NCBI GenBank assembly: GCA_000231825.2
Contig: JH720333.1
Location: 570,802 to 634,801, forward strand
Reading direction: 5' to 3'
Source of the DNA: Tetrahymena elliotti 4EA
Lineage: Eukaryota > Ciliophora > Oligohymenophorea > Hymenostomatida > Tetrahymenidae
Length of the DNA stretch: 64,000 nt
The position numbers were made by a program, and so were the translations under genes. Shown here piece by piece: positions 37,363 to 50,333 of this stretch. Each line of letters begins with the position of its first letter. Position 1 is the stretch's first letter. The notes under the pieces are model-generated. The model worked only from the letters and a program-made list of their open reading frames with translations, did not search any database and was not told where the DNA came from.

Positions 37363-38784
37363 TCTTATTCAATTACAAATCTTATGAAATAAATTGAAAA
37401 ATATTAATTAATTAAACAAATTAAAATTAATAATAATCACAAAAATGTTCAAATTTATATGGTCATTTTGAAAAAGAAAAAAAAGCAAATAAATATCAAT
37501 GTAACATTTGTATAATTCTAAATTAATATTCAGTCTATTTTTTGAATTTTGTAAAATTTATATCAGTATTATTCATACATACCATACTCTCTAAATTAGT
37601 TAGCTAAAATTAAATATCTAAAGACCAAAAATTTAAGTAAATAAATCATTATTAAATTATAATTTTGCTACAATCTAAGTGTTAAACTTATTTTAGTAAA
37701 ATTTTGATCATTTTTTAACAAATACTTTATAATAATAATAATAATAGATTAAGTTTCTAATATAATTAAGAGGATACTTTTTAAATCATTACAAAATTTG
37801 AAGATTAAACCATAATTTAAAAAGAAATCTCAGATGTATCAAAAATATTATTATTAGTTCCGTTTTTTATTTTATTTTCTCAATAATTTTTATCTAAAAT
37901 TCAAATCTTGATTACTACAATAATCAAAACATAAATCAGATTTATAAATATTTTTTTTTTTTCAATTAAAAAGTATTAAATTAATTTTGAGAATCTAAAT
38001 GAATCCTAACAAAATTTTTATGTATCAAAATGCAAGTTAAAATAATTTTATAGCTGATAGGAAAAGTTAAAACGAAAAGAGAAAGTCATCTTTTTTAAGT
38101 AAATCTCAAAATTGTTAAAAATTACAATAATTCAAAAAACTACATCAAAAATATTATTTTAATATTAACTATCTTTTTATTTTATAATAGTTAGTTTAAA
38201 CTTTAGGGAAAGCTTTTAAAAATCATTAGAAAAAATAAAATATATTAAACAGATAAAACATTTATTTGAAAAAGAGAACATTTTAAAGAAATATTTTTTA
38301 ATCAAAATTAGCATTCAAAAAAAATTACAATTTCTGTAAAAATAATTTAGAATTTATTTATCAAAGAAAGAAAAAATTGAATAATGATTTAATTAATTAC
38401 TTCTAAAAATTGTACTGAAAATAAATTAAAAAAAAAATTGAAGCGTATTCCCCTCTTCTAATATTTTTTAAATTATTTTTTTTGTTTTTATTATTATTTA
38501 TTTTTGTTTGTTTCTTTGATTGTTTATTTGTTTTTCTTTTGTTTTCTTTTTTATTTGCTTTTATTGTCTATTTTATTCTATTTTTAGCTTTAATTTTTCT
38601 TTTATTGTTTATCTTAATATTTTTTTTCTTTTGAATTAATATCTCTCGTTTTTTTTATTTCTTTTTTAAATTTTCTTTTTCTTTTTTCTCTCTCTTTTTT
38701 TAATTAAAAACTTATTGCATCATCATATTAGCTCTCGATCTCTGTGTCTGAATATCTAATTCAAAAAATATTTTTATATATAAT
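37363..38784. other. AT-rich spacer with a T-rich strand-biased tract
   Basis: No gene seen. From about 38451 to 38702 the plus strand is almost pure pyrimidine with T-runs and ctctct, ending just upstream of the RNA candidate. A TATA-like tttttatatataa lies at 38771-38783. Confidence 0.5.
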
Positions 38785-38984
38785 TGGGAAGAAGCCTAAT
38801 TAACAGGTCTCTCACTGTGGGAGTGGAATTTCAAAGCAGTGCATTCGCAATGAGTCCACCTCCTCAGGATAAGTTTGCTTATTAGGTATAGAGAATGGGG
38901 GTTTTAAAGAGCTCAAAATGAATTATTCAAACTCGGTATTTTGATTATAATTTCATCTTGAACCCTCCTTCAGATTTTTTTTTT
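38785..38984 (+). ncRNA. Candidate structured Pol III RNA, about 200 nt, class unknown
   Basis: An isolated GC-rich island in AT desert, with TATA-like sequence just upstream and a T10 run at 38975-38984 as a terminator. Complementary segments: CCTAAT (38795-38800) with ATTAGG (38881-38886) closing a multibranch; inside it GGGAGTGGA (38819-38827) with TCCACCTCC (38855-38863, one bulge) capped by CATT-CGC-AATG; and ATAAG-TTTG-CTTAT. Beyond the closing stem, GGGGGTT (38897-38903) pairs with AACCCTCC (38961-38968), enclosing TCAAAAT/ATTTTGA. No protein frame fits. I could not match it to U1-U6, U3, SRP, telomerase or RNase P/MRP from memory; the MRP, SRP or snoRNA classes remain possible. Confidence 0.55.
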
Positions 38985-39260
38985 ATTTCGGCAGACGACA
39001 TATTCTGTTAGGCAAAAGCTCTCCTCTCCACAATTAATATCTTGTAAATGAATAAATTTATCACCCATTTGAAGCCTCATGACATTGTTCTTCAATGATA
39101 AATTTTTATGAATTCATTTAAGATTGTGTAATGAAAAATTGTTTCGGTTGCTCACTTTTAAAAACTTAATTTGTATGTGGAGCGGTACTTTCACCCAAAG
39201 AATAGAGGCCCTCTGATCTGAAGCCCGAAAGGATCTTTCGTTTTCACAATTTAGATCCAT
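38985..39260. other. Second GC-richer segment, possibly part of the same RNA locus
   Basis: Two GC-rich patches, 38989-39035 and 39178-39245, lie downstream of the T10 run. The second has small hairpins (AGAG-GCC-CTCT; CC-GAAA-GG; GAAAG-GAT-CTTTC). Either a second RNA gene or an extension of the first; not coding in any frame. Confidence 0.35.
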
Positions 39261-40835
39261 TTTTCTAATTTACTTTATCTTTAATTAATTTGTGCTTGTT
39301 TTTTTGAAATATTAATTTGAAGAAAATTTAAAAATCTTCTTCCTAATTAATTAAATTTGCTTTTTTCCTCACAGAAATTTAAATTCACAAATCAAAATAT
39401 TAAAATTTAAATTTTCCTTGTTTTTATAATTAAAAATAATGATTAGTAAGCTCATTTTGAAATGATCCACTAAAACTCAGTCTTTCTACTTATTTTTTAT
39501 ATTTGAAAGGATAATCAATCAAATTATGTTAGTCTTAAATTTTGCATTAAAAAGTAAAAAATGCTTTCACTAAAAATAAAGCAAGAAACTACATTTGCTT
39601 TACATAACAACATTAAAACGAATATCTTATTTTAAAAGATAATCAATGAAATTTTAAATATATTACTTTCAGTATTAAAAATGTTATTTTTTCAATGCGA
39701 AATGATTAAAAAGTAATAAATGTTTTTACTAAAAATAAAAAGAAAAAAGATCTACTTTACATAATAAAAAATTAGAAAATTATCAGAAAAGATATTTAAT
39801 GAAATTAGATAGGTATTAATTAAATAAAGCATGAAAAAGGTTATTTTTTATATTTTAAGTCATAAAAAAGTAATTGATGATGTATATAATAAGGAAAAAA
39901 ACGGGAATTACATCTACTTTAAATAATAATATTTCTGATACATGTTGGTTTTTGATAGTTGATGCTTTATATTTAAGTTTGTTAATATTAATAATTATAG
40001 ATGGTGATGATAATATGATATATATTTATATATAGAGATAGATAATATTAGTTTTAAATCAATCTTTGTAATTTAGACTTCAGAATAATTACATTATTTA
40101 TTCTTTTGTTGCATAAGCCTCTAATTTTATTAAAATTAACTATTAAAGAGATGTTAAATACAACACTTTAAGATACATCCAAACCCTATACTCTCTTCTC
40201 TCAATAAGCTTACTTAGTCAATTTGATTTTTAAAAAAAAATCAATTTTCTATGTAGGATATTGAAATTATGTGTTTGCTATTTTTGAGGTAACATATTAA
40301 CATAAAGTTAAACTAATCTTAAATATGGAATGAGTTATCAGGCTAAATATCGGTGATTGATTCTAAGTATTAAAAGCTTTTTGTAATGCCCTTTTTACAT
40401 TAATGCAACTTACATAATTTTTTGGTGTTTTGAGCTACAAGCTTTGTTTATTTTCTAAAAAGAAAATATGAAATTTTTATTTTTTGAATGTTTATTTCCA
40501 ACCAACAAAAAGAGTATTGATAGATAGATAGAATTATTGGTTTTTGAGTACATGAGTGTAGTAGTGTAAGCAAAGAGCGAATACAATATTATTAAAGAGA
40601 TATGTTATATTGATTGATATACGAATATGCTAAGTAGGATAAAGATATATAGAAAAGTAAGTTAAAAGGATGGATGGATGGATTGATTGTTTTAAATAGG
40701 TTTGAAGAATCTCATAGGCATACAAGGAGTAAAGGGAGATATATTATGCTTATAATAAGTACATCATTTTTATCTTATAATAACTACTCAAGCAGCCTAC
40801 AAGTTATTCACCTTATTTACATTATAGTAATGTCT
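39261..40835. other. AT-rich spacer with microsatellites
   Basis: Short ta/gata-type repeats at about 40015-40045, 40520 and 40670 (ggatggatgg). A TGA-free frame at 40674-40919 overlaps the end of the E2 gene in antisense and is treated as chance. Confidence 0.5.
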
Positions 40836-43164
40836 TCAAATACGCTTAAGCCATTTCTTCTTTTCGTTTTACTATTTCCCATTGTTGGAATTTGTATTTA
40901 TATTTGTAGAAACGAATGATTGCTATCCTACTGCATAATTATTGAAAGTCAAGTTGAGGAGCACATTATTTTTATTAAATTATTAGGGAGGTTGCTTCTA
41001 TTAGCTTGTACCTTGGGTTGTAGAGGATTGTACTGTATTAGAGTAGTATCCATTATTTTTACTGAGAGCACATAAAGGCTCTTCTTATATTAGACTACCA
41101 TTTAGTAATCCTGAATTTGATAAATTATTTTGATTAACAAAACTTGAATTTGTTTAGTATTGTAAATTTTCTTAATTTTGGTTCTTTTAGAAGCTACTTC
41201 CGTTCAAGAATTAGCTATTATTCATAATCTAAGGCTTGTTACTATCTTTGTAGGGAGAATTTATTGAAATGTTAGTAATTACTGTATTTGAAAAGTTAGC
41301 TTGAGTCAAATTAAATTAAGAACCAGGGTATATGATACCTTATTGCTATCCATTTTATAGGTTTTGCTATATTGGAAAAGGCTAGTTACCACTTAATAAT
41401 ATATTGCCATTATTATTGGGATTATTTCCACCATTTATTTTAATTTATGAACCTAATTAAATCTATTATGATTGAATTTATGAATTTTATTAAGTTTGTG
41501 CTTAGTTATTTTATGCTCCAACAGGGAGGGTCTAGGATTATGTAGATTTATCTAATTTTATAGAAATAACAGTAGAAATTTCTTCTTCGGCTTTTTTATG
41601 GACCTTTTTATAATAGATTAGATTAATTTTCATTAATAAAAATGAGCTAAATTAAAAAATATTCAAATTTTTTAATAAAATGTCATTATGAAATTGAAAT
41701 ATTAATGTTAGTTGCAGGTAATATTGAGTTTAAGTCATAGATTGTCTAACTGAATGATTAAATTGATTAATCAATTTAATTTTAAATACAGTACAGACGA
41801 ACATACGAAAGAATTAATCAATATTAAAGCGCAAACACTCCTTTGAATTCAATTCTAAATAATATAGTTTTATTTCCATTTTTTAAACTTAATTTTTTAC
41901 TTCTTCTTTTTCAACTTCCATTTTATTTGTTACTTTTGGCTTTGCGTGCACTTCAGTCATAAGTTTGGCATATTTAAAATAAGAATCGTAGTCTTCCATG
42001 AATAATTTTCCTGCTTCTTCATTCAGTGCACTTTCTGGGAAGGGAATGATCAGTAAGCATTTTATAACCTTTAATAATTAAACAATAAGAAAATTTTAAC
42101 ATAATACTCATATGATTGAATGATAAAGTAAATGCGATCTAATAGGGATAAATGTTGATAAGAATATTTCAGATTTTAATAAATGCATTCTAAATATTTG
42201 TTTGTCGCTTTCAACGAAACAGTAATTTTTTTTCGTTTTGATGAACTAAATATAAATAAATGATTCACCTCGAAAATATTGTAAAAGGACCAGCTTTAAT
42301 GATTCCAATCTTTTTTTAATGTGTTAACGCAAATTTCACCCTTCTCTGAAACATTAGGATGAAAGATCTTAGTAATAAAATAACCTATTATTTTACAAAT
42401 TTAAATAATTTTAAATTTATTTATATGAATTTTTTTCATTTGGTAAGCAAGCAAACAAAGCTTGCTATTGATAATTAGCTTATTTCTTATGAAGAAATAA
42501 TGCAAAAACAACCTCAGAAGTCTCTAAAAGATAATACTGAGTTGAGTGAACTATAAATAAATGAATGAACAAAATAAAGTGTTAATTAATTAATCCTACC
42601 TTTGGGTGGGCTTTTAGGAAAGTCTTAGGGAAGCACTAATTTACATCTAAAAGAACCTCCTTCATATGGTGTTTTAACTGATTTTTAAAAAAACAACTTA
42701 ATGACATTGCTTTATTGATTTTGCATTTTTATATAGTCTGAAGTGTTTATTATTTTATGATTGTTTTTTTGCTCATAAAACTAAACGCTAGCAGTTAAAA
42801 AAAGATAATATCTATGCTTCAATAAAATTAAACTACATACTTGGACCTTCGACATCAGCTTAGATATCAAATATATCTGCATCATTTATGACTATCTTAA
42901 CACCTTTTATTTTAATTAAGTAATATGTCAACTAACTTATTTGAAAAGTCTTATTTTTGAAAATTTATAGTTATGATATTGCTCAAGTATATCTGAATAT
43001 TTAGCTAATTTATTACCATCTGGAGCTTTAGTTCTTAACTAATTTAATTGCCTAGTGACTGCTATTGTTACTCTGGGATTGCTTGGCCCTTCTGAATTCT
43101 AAATAAATAAAAAAGGGGTTATTAAATTGATTTATAGTATGGTAATGCAGGGATAAAGTACCAT
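40836..43164 (-). CDS. UBE2S: Ubiquitin-conjugating enzyme E2, UBE2S type, with long Q/N-rich tail
   Basis: Seven coding exons in gene order: 43162-43164, 43017-43098, 42841-42903, 42600-42677, 42269-42384, 41901-42068, 40836-41603; 425 aa. The first coding exon is the ATG alone. The UBC fold (residues about 1-160) follows human UBE2S closely: [57 protein letters not shown] with the HPN motif and the catalytic Cys near residue 94, then [20 protein letters not shown] and [15 protein letters not shown]2S elongates Lys11-linked chains with the anaphase-promoting complex (family knowledge). Instead of the short Lys-rich animal tail there are about 255 residues rich in Asn, Gln and Ser, ending in a basic [10 protein letters not shown] that may still serve as docking tail. 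One donor (GTGAAT at 42268) is non-standard but keeps frame. Confidence 0.9.
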
Positions 43165-44737
43165 TTTTTTTGCTTCTCTCTTTCTTTTATTTATTGTTTT
43201 GCTTATGTTATTCTTTGATATTATAAATAGTAAAGATGTTTTTTGTTTTAATACTATATATATATTTTTTTGCTTGCTTGTTTGTTTGTTTTGTTTAATT
43301 CTTTTGATTTTGATTGGCTTTATAAACTCAGTTATCAATCAATTCACCTTTATGTTCTTCTCCTTCTTGTTAATTATTATGATTATAAAAAAATTATTCA
43401 TTATTTTTCTTGTTAATTTACATGGCTAATTTACTTTATTCCTTGTTTATCTTCTTGTTTGCTTGCTTTCTTTTTTACCTACTTAATTGATTTTCTTTTT
43501 CCTTATGAATAATTTGCTGTTATTGATTTTTCTTAATAATTTTAACAAAATTCGATTAATTTAATTATTTTTTCTTTTCTTCTATTTGATTTTGATACTG
43601 TTCAGAAAAGAAATTAATCAATAAATTAAAAATTATTTAGTCAAATTAAAAGAAAATTAATATTTGCGAATATCGAATATGTTACTGCTATATAAATCAG
43701 TCAGCTAAATAATTAATTAAACAAACAAATAAATACCAACCTACATAACTAATTAACTAAACTAATTACTTAATATATTTGAAATGCTGAATAATATAAC
43801 AAACATCTCATTAATTGATAGGAGTTTTTTCACACTTTTGATTAAATATTTCAAGATTCACTTTGTAAATTTTACATGAGGGAGTAGTTTTAGATTTATT
43901 ATGTAAATGAATTTTCCTTCAATTCATCCTATTATTTGGAATTTGAATAAGAGATATTCAGGCCTTTAAAAATTCTTATTCACACTCTAGAATTTATTTT
44001 TTTAATTTTGAAATAGAAAAAAATGAAATAATCTGGTTATTAAATAAAATTAGCTATCTATCTATGATTTAAACTTAGAATAAAAAGATTAAATTATATT
44101 TATTTTAAATCAAGATACAATAATCCCCACAAAATCGATTTCTTAAATTGCTTGCATACCTGATCAAAGTTCGGGCTAAAAATTAAAATTTAATTAACTA
44201 TTTATTTATTTCTGAATGTGATTTATTTCTGTTAATTTATTTTACAAGATAATTTAGTAAGAATCAATTTTCAAATGCTTTCCTGATGAATAAATAAATG
44301 TGCTGATAAATTTAAATAAAAAACAGTAAAAATGTGATAAATTTATTTATTTTATTTATCAATTTATTTCATGTTATTTGTTTCAAAATAATTCTAATAA
44401 TTTAAAATTTTTAATTTTTTAAATTGATTTTTACCTTACTAATCTATTTTAGATTTTAATGAATTAGTTATGGATTAATAGTATTTTTTCACTGAATTTT
44501 TGGTGATAACTTTTAAGTAAATAAATACAATATATTTAATAAATATTAAGATATCCTTATCAATCTAATAATTTTATTAACTAACTTATCAATTAAATAA
44601 TTCTTAATAATCTTTTATTTGCTTTAGATTATTTTTAAAGTATTTTTATCTAAAATCAGTAGAGTCATTCATATACACTATTTAGCAGCATTTTAAAAGT
44701 TTTAGGTAGTTAAAAATTATAAAAATAGGATAAAACT
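43165..44737. other. Spacer between divergent genes
   Basis: AT-rich, with a T-rich stretch at 43240-43520. It carries the promoters of the leftward E2 gene and the rightward LRR gene; no element can be named. Confidence 0.5.
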
Positions 44738-47700
44738 ATGAGCTTGTTTAATTCTAAATAATATGTAAGTAATTTTGTTACCATGAATGCATAAATTTTA
44801 CTTTTGTCTTGTTTTATAGATTTCCAGTAAAAGCCCTTTCAAAGGTCCATTTCAAGTAAGATTAACTTGTTATAAAAGAGAAAATTAAATAAGAAGTAAA
44901 AAATAATTCACATAGTTGTCTCAGTTCCTTGAAGAGAGACATTAGGATATCCAAGGAAACCATTTAGTATTTTAAAATCATAATATTGATGAAATTGATG
45001 AGCTTTACATGGATATGTCAAAAATTAAATCCATCGATCTCTCATCTAACAGACTTAAATCTCTTAAAGGCATTCAATAATTTCCCGATTTAAGAAACTT
45101 AAATATTTCAAATAACCAGGTATATTCTAAAGCATTATCAGGTTAATATTCATTCATCATGGTTTTATTTAGATTTCTGATGTTAGCGAACTTTTCTACC
45201 TTAAAGAGTTACAAAATTTGCAAATTTTAAATCTGAAAGACAATCCAGTTGTTTACTAATAAAACTATAAACTCACTTTAATGACTATCCTACCTAAATT
45301 ATAAGTTTTAGATAGTAATGTAAATAAATTAAATTTTGATGTTCCTAAAAAATCATATGAGCTTTTAATTTTATTATTTAAAAATTCATTTTTTTTGGTT
45401 AAATTCAAAAAGAAATTATCTTAGAGTGATGTATAAGAAAATATGAGATAAGTTAAGTTTATGAACAATTAATTGAATTTGCTTTATGAAAATTACTTGA
45501 AAATCGTAGAATTACAATCTGTAAGCAAGTTATTGATTTGAATTTAAACTTTGATTCAATTAAAATAAAAGTTATATTTAAAAAAGATATTATTAAATCT
45601 TCAATAAAATAAATAAAATTTCTAAAGATAATATAAAGATTGTTAACTCACAAAGAATATATATTCACCTTTGAACCTAATGTCATGAATCCTCCTTTCA
45701 ATTTGTAGAAATTCAGGAAAATATTTAGTTATGGAGACACTATAGATGAAAAAGCTTAATAAGAGATTAAGACAAATTTATTAGCTGACGTTTAGACCAT
45801 ACAAACTGAAATATTAAAAACGTATTGAAGAATATTTCTATCATATTCAAATAAATATTTATAAACACAATATTTCCTTTAGGTAGAAAATAGAAGAGTC
45901 ATTTGCAGAAATGGAGAGAAGATAGCTTGAAAAAATATAATAACTAGAGAATACAGTCTTTTAAAGGGTTAAAGAATATAAATATAATTGCCTTGATATT
46001 GAAATTTTCCATAAGCTTAACAAAAACAACACTAAAATTCAAGGGTTGAAAGTAAAGAAATCATTTAAAATATATTTATTTGAAGATATTTTTCTTGATA
46101 ATTTAATTTATTTTTTGTTGATTTATAATAATAAATAAATAAATAAATAAAAAAAGAAATACATAAACCACTAGAGGTAAGATTAGAAATAAGAAGTAGT
46201 TGTAGTAAGCAAAAGAGGTAAAATCTAAAGAAATCAAAATAATGGTGAATAAAATATTTATATTGAGGAAAGCTAAAGTAATAAATCAAATAATAATAAA
46301 AATGAATAAGTTAATTTCTAATAAGATTTATTAACTGAGGAAAGTATTAGGGGATCTTTTTAGAATTAGACATTTACAGAAAGAGATCTTAAAAATTTAG
46401 CAAATATAAACAGTAAAAACAATTTATTTTTTTCATGTTTTTTAAAGATTTGTAAATATCATTAAATAGGGGAAAAATCTGATTCAAATGTGAGTGAAAT
46501 GAATGTTAGAAATATGTCTGATTAGGAAAAAGAACTTCTTATTGAAAAGTTGGCAGGTTCTTTGAAAAAATATATTGGTAAATCTAAAGAATTTGAGAAA
46601 TAATATGAAAAAGCTTTGCTTCAATCGTCAAATGACCAAGAAGTCCTTAGAAAAAAAGAAGAGGAGCTAAGTTGTATCATGGAATTACAATAATAAATAA
46701 AACAAAAACTAGAAGATTATGGAGTGCAGAATATTGATGAATGCTTTCAAACTCTACAAGCTTCACTTGAGCAAATAAAAGAATATAGGTAAATACTGGA
46801 GGAGTAGGAAATTGATGAACAAAACACATTTAAGGCAGACCAATTTTCAAATAAAAATCTATTGCAGAGAGCTCTTGGAAAACTTTATTTTTAAGCTAAA
46901 AAAAATAAAATGGTAAAAACAGTAATTGAAAAGAGTAACAACTATAGAAATCTTAAGATTTTAAAGTTATATCTAAGTCACTGGAAGCAATACCATGTAT
47001 TCTCCAAAATTAGAAAGACTAAATCTGAGGATTTATTATAAAGAATTTATGTAGGATGTTTTTATGCATTGAAGTATAATGCAGCTAGATAAAAATAAAT
47101 TAAAAGTTTTAAAGAAAAGTTAGAAAAAGGATTGGAAGTAATTTCTATTTTATTTTTGAGCATTTTTAATTGTATTTTTTATTAGGAAAAAGCATTTAGG
47201 AGTTTTTTTATATATTTTGTTTCTAAGAGGAGAGAGAAATAAGATGAAGCTGCTGCTGATGAAAAATATTCTTACTTTCTTATGAAAAAAGGTTTCCAAT
47301 CTATTTTTTATAATCATTTGTAGCATTCAATTACAAGAGATCCATATTATGAATAAAAAATGTAAATTGCTGAAGATTGTAACACTAAATAAATATATCT
47401 TAAAGTGTTTTCTCGCTTTAGAGATGCATGTGAAAATTAAAAGTATAATAAAAAGAAAGTTATAGCTATGGCTTAGAGAATATAGTGGACTATGCTTAAA
47501 TATAATTTTAGAGAATTTAAGCTTGAGGATATCAAAATGAAGAAGTTAACCAGCAGAGCAGACAAATTTTTAGGGAGAAGAGTAAATTTAAACTAAATAT
47601 TTTCTTTTCTGAGATTGTTTTTATTAGTAAAAGTATTGGCTCAGAGAAGCATTTAATGGTTGGAAATATGATTTTCATAATTATTTGTATGAAAAACAAT

Positions 47701-50006
47701 AATTAAATCAGTAAGTATACAAGTTTTAATTGCAAAGCGTTTTCAATACATTTAAGAAAGGCTTTTTGATGTCTAAATAGCAAACTATCAATGTATAAAA
47801 CTACTTGAAAAGAAAAGACATGGTATTGTACAGCTAGTATTTTGCTTTGATTAAAAAGTACTCCAAGCAATAAATAAAAATAAAGCAATTTACTAAAAAT
47901 TATTAGATAAAAAATCAACAAAAGTCTTTAAGGCAATCAATTTAATGTATGAAAATTCATACTTAGCTGTCAAAAGAAAACAAAATACTTGATAAAAAAG
48001 TTAAAAAAATAATATTCTCTAAAGTCATTTAAAATTTAAGATAATTAAAAATCAATAAAATTTAATAAAAATAAAAATTGAAAAATGTTTTCAAAATATA
48101 ATAATCCTAAAATATATTCTTAATTCGCTAAGCCTTAACAAAATGGAACAAGGAAGCTAAGAGAGATAAAAAACTTCAAAATGCTTTGACTTTTTATTAA
48201 AAAAATGTAAATTTTTTAAAAATTTGTGTTTGATTTATTTATTTTAATTGACTTATTTTCAAAATTTGGTTTGATTTAATTCATTTCTCATTTCCCAAAA
48301 GTAATTTTTGAAGCAAGGGTATTAGTTGATCTTTAACTTGTTGTAAAATGGAAATAAAGTTAAAAAATAGTTAAATAATTAGCTAGATGAAAAAAACATA
48401 TAATTAATAAAGGAGAATCAATATCTCAATGAATAGCTTATAGAATAGTAGAAATAGATATACTTGATTAATGAGGAATTCTAGTAATAAGTTGTCAAAT
48501 CAGAATAGCTTGCTAAATATAATCTTGATAAAGATATATTAATATAATAATTGATCAAATAAAATAATGATCTTAAAGAGATTAATATTCAACTCACTGA
48601 AGTTGCAGAGAAGAGAGAAGAAAACAATTAAAATTTGGAAAGTAACTTAAACTTTGTTTAAGATGAGTACGAACAACAAATAAAAAATTTAAAAAATGTA
48701 TAAAACCAATTCGAAAATGAGAGACACTAGCTAAATGAAAACATCCAGAATTTAAATATAGAGCTTAATGCAAAAATTGAAGAAATAAATGAGTTTAAAA
48801 GCATCACAGCTGCTAAAAATGAAGATTTTTATTAAGAAATAAGTCAACTGAAGAATAAACTCTTAGCTTAAGATAAAATCATAGCAGAATATGAGGAAAT
48901 GACCAAAAGCTTAGCAAACTCAGTAAGAATTTTATTTTTTTTAATTCTTTAATAAAATTTTTTTTTTGTTAGAATAAAGAGGTAGAAAGCCTAAATGTGC
49001 ATTTAAATGTCAGAGTAGAATCTTTGTAAGAAAGGCTCTAAAACATGTAAAGAGATTCTGCTATGTAAGTTTCTTCATTAGAAAAGTAATTAGAATTTGC
49101 TAATAGAGAGAGGTCAAATTTAATAGCACAAAATACTTCTCTCATGAATTAGAATAAAACATTTTAAGCTGAACTAAACTAATTGAACCAGAATCTAAAA
49201 AAAGAAGAATTTAAAGTTTCTCTGCTTAGAGAACAAGATTATGACAAAACATCCTAATTTATTCAATAAGCCAAAAGCATCAATTCGCCAAGCAGTAAAT
49301 TTATTATCTATAATTAAAGATAAAGTATTGATTAAATTAAAAAGGAAAATAAATTTCTTCTCCATAAAAGTTTTATGGTAAATTAAAGACTTTACCCGAA
49401 GATTCTTTTCTAGATGAAAGAGTTTTGAATACATCTAACTCAAGGATAAACACATTCATTCAATAAAAAACAGACAGAAACTTATTTACATAACCTATCA
49501 CATAAGAAAACGGAGTTTAAAAGCTAAATAATAATTCAATTTCTTAGTTCTTCTCATAGAAGATCCCTCAAACGAATTAAACATAACTTAATTCTGTAAA
49601 GAAGGAAGTGTCTCCCTTAAGAGAATACTTAACTGATATGAAATTCAGAGCTTCAAAGTTCATAAAAACAATAGAAATGGATGAAAAAAGTAATAAAATT
49701 GAAAAATAAGAATTATTTTATTTAGTCAATTAATATATAGATAAAAAAAGCATTAGAAACTCTCCTGATAAAAGTTAGGCCTCACCTCTAAAAACTTTAT
49801 CTCCACATCTTTACAACACTAGCCAAAGAAATTTAAAGTAAATTTCAATTTAAAAATAAAATTGATAGAGATTAGAAAAAATTTATTAATAAAAAAAAAG
49901 GAATTATTAGTCAAACAATGTGGCAAAAGATGAAATTCAGAGAAGGATGAACAATCTAGATTATAAATTTAGTGAAGAAATAAAAAAATATTAATCTTAA
50001 TAGTGA
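44738..50006 (+). CDS. LRR + Sfi1-like repeats + coiled-coil protein, probable basal-body/centrin-associated
   Basis: Sixteen exons: 44738-44764, 44820-44855, 44916-45119, 45173-45319, 45425-45520, 45628-45821, 45883-46051, 46157-46412, 46470-47137, 47186-47581, 47628-47710, 47738-48206, 48302-48922, 48973-49294, 49345-49837, 49901-50006; 1,428 aa, all in phase. Residues about 55-140 are SDS22-type leucine-rich repeats (SIDLSSNRLKSLKGIQQFPD, LQNLQILNLKDNP). Residues about 530-915 contain helices of the Sfi1 type with aromatic-x-x-Trp cores (LKLYLSHWKQYHVF, YWLREAFNGWKYDF, QALTKWNKEAKRDKKL). Residues about 920-1230 form a long coiled coil (EISQLKNKLLAQDKIIAEYE). The tail is Ser/Thr/Pro-rich. 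Sfi1 repeats bind centrin, so a basal-body or striated-fibre role is inferred. Exons 6-8 are the least certain. Confidence 0.83.
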
Positions 50007-50333
50007 TTAAGAGAGAAATACATTTTGATAATTTCAACAATTAATTAATTTATTAATGAAAATGAAAAATATTTTTAGTGTAAACTTTTTCATGATTTAT
50101 TATTTTTTTAATTTTATTATAAAAAATTATGTATTTGCCAAAAAATATTTGTTAAATAAATGACTCTCAATTTAAAAAAAATATATTGTGTAGTTATCAG
50201 AGAAATTTCTACTAATAAATAGATTAACTTCTCTAAATTCAATTACTTTTAATATAATAATTGAAAAAAAGGGAATAAAAAAAACATTAATAATTAGTAA
50301 GCAAATAAACAAAGAAATAAATATACCTAAAGT
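50007..50333. other. Short spacer between tandem genes
   Basis: AT-rich spacer with no recognisable element. Confidence 0.6.

Noticed and set aside
38785..38984. Telomerase RNA, U6 or SRP RNA identity for the RNA candidate
   Set aside because: No CAACCCCAA template, no ACAGAG box and no SRP helix-8 GNAR/AGCAG arrangement could be found, so I left the class open.
40674..40919. 81-codon plus-strand frame near the GGAT microsatellite
   Set aside because: Starts in a microsatellite and overlaps the end of the E2 gene in antisense.
43199..43429. Hydrophobic 76-codon frame in the divergent promoter spacer
   Set aside because: Arises from a T-rich tract; no polar residues of a real membrane protein loop.
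47703..47921. Minus-strand frame inside the LRR-Sfi1 gene
   Set aside because: Shadow of exon 47738-48206.
49295..49344. A frameshift or programmed frameshift near the end of the LRR-Sfi1 gene
   Set aside because: A GTAAAT...AAAAAG intron of 50 bp joins the two frames exactly in phase, so no frameshift is needed.
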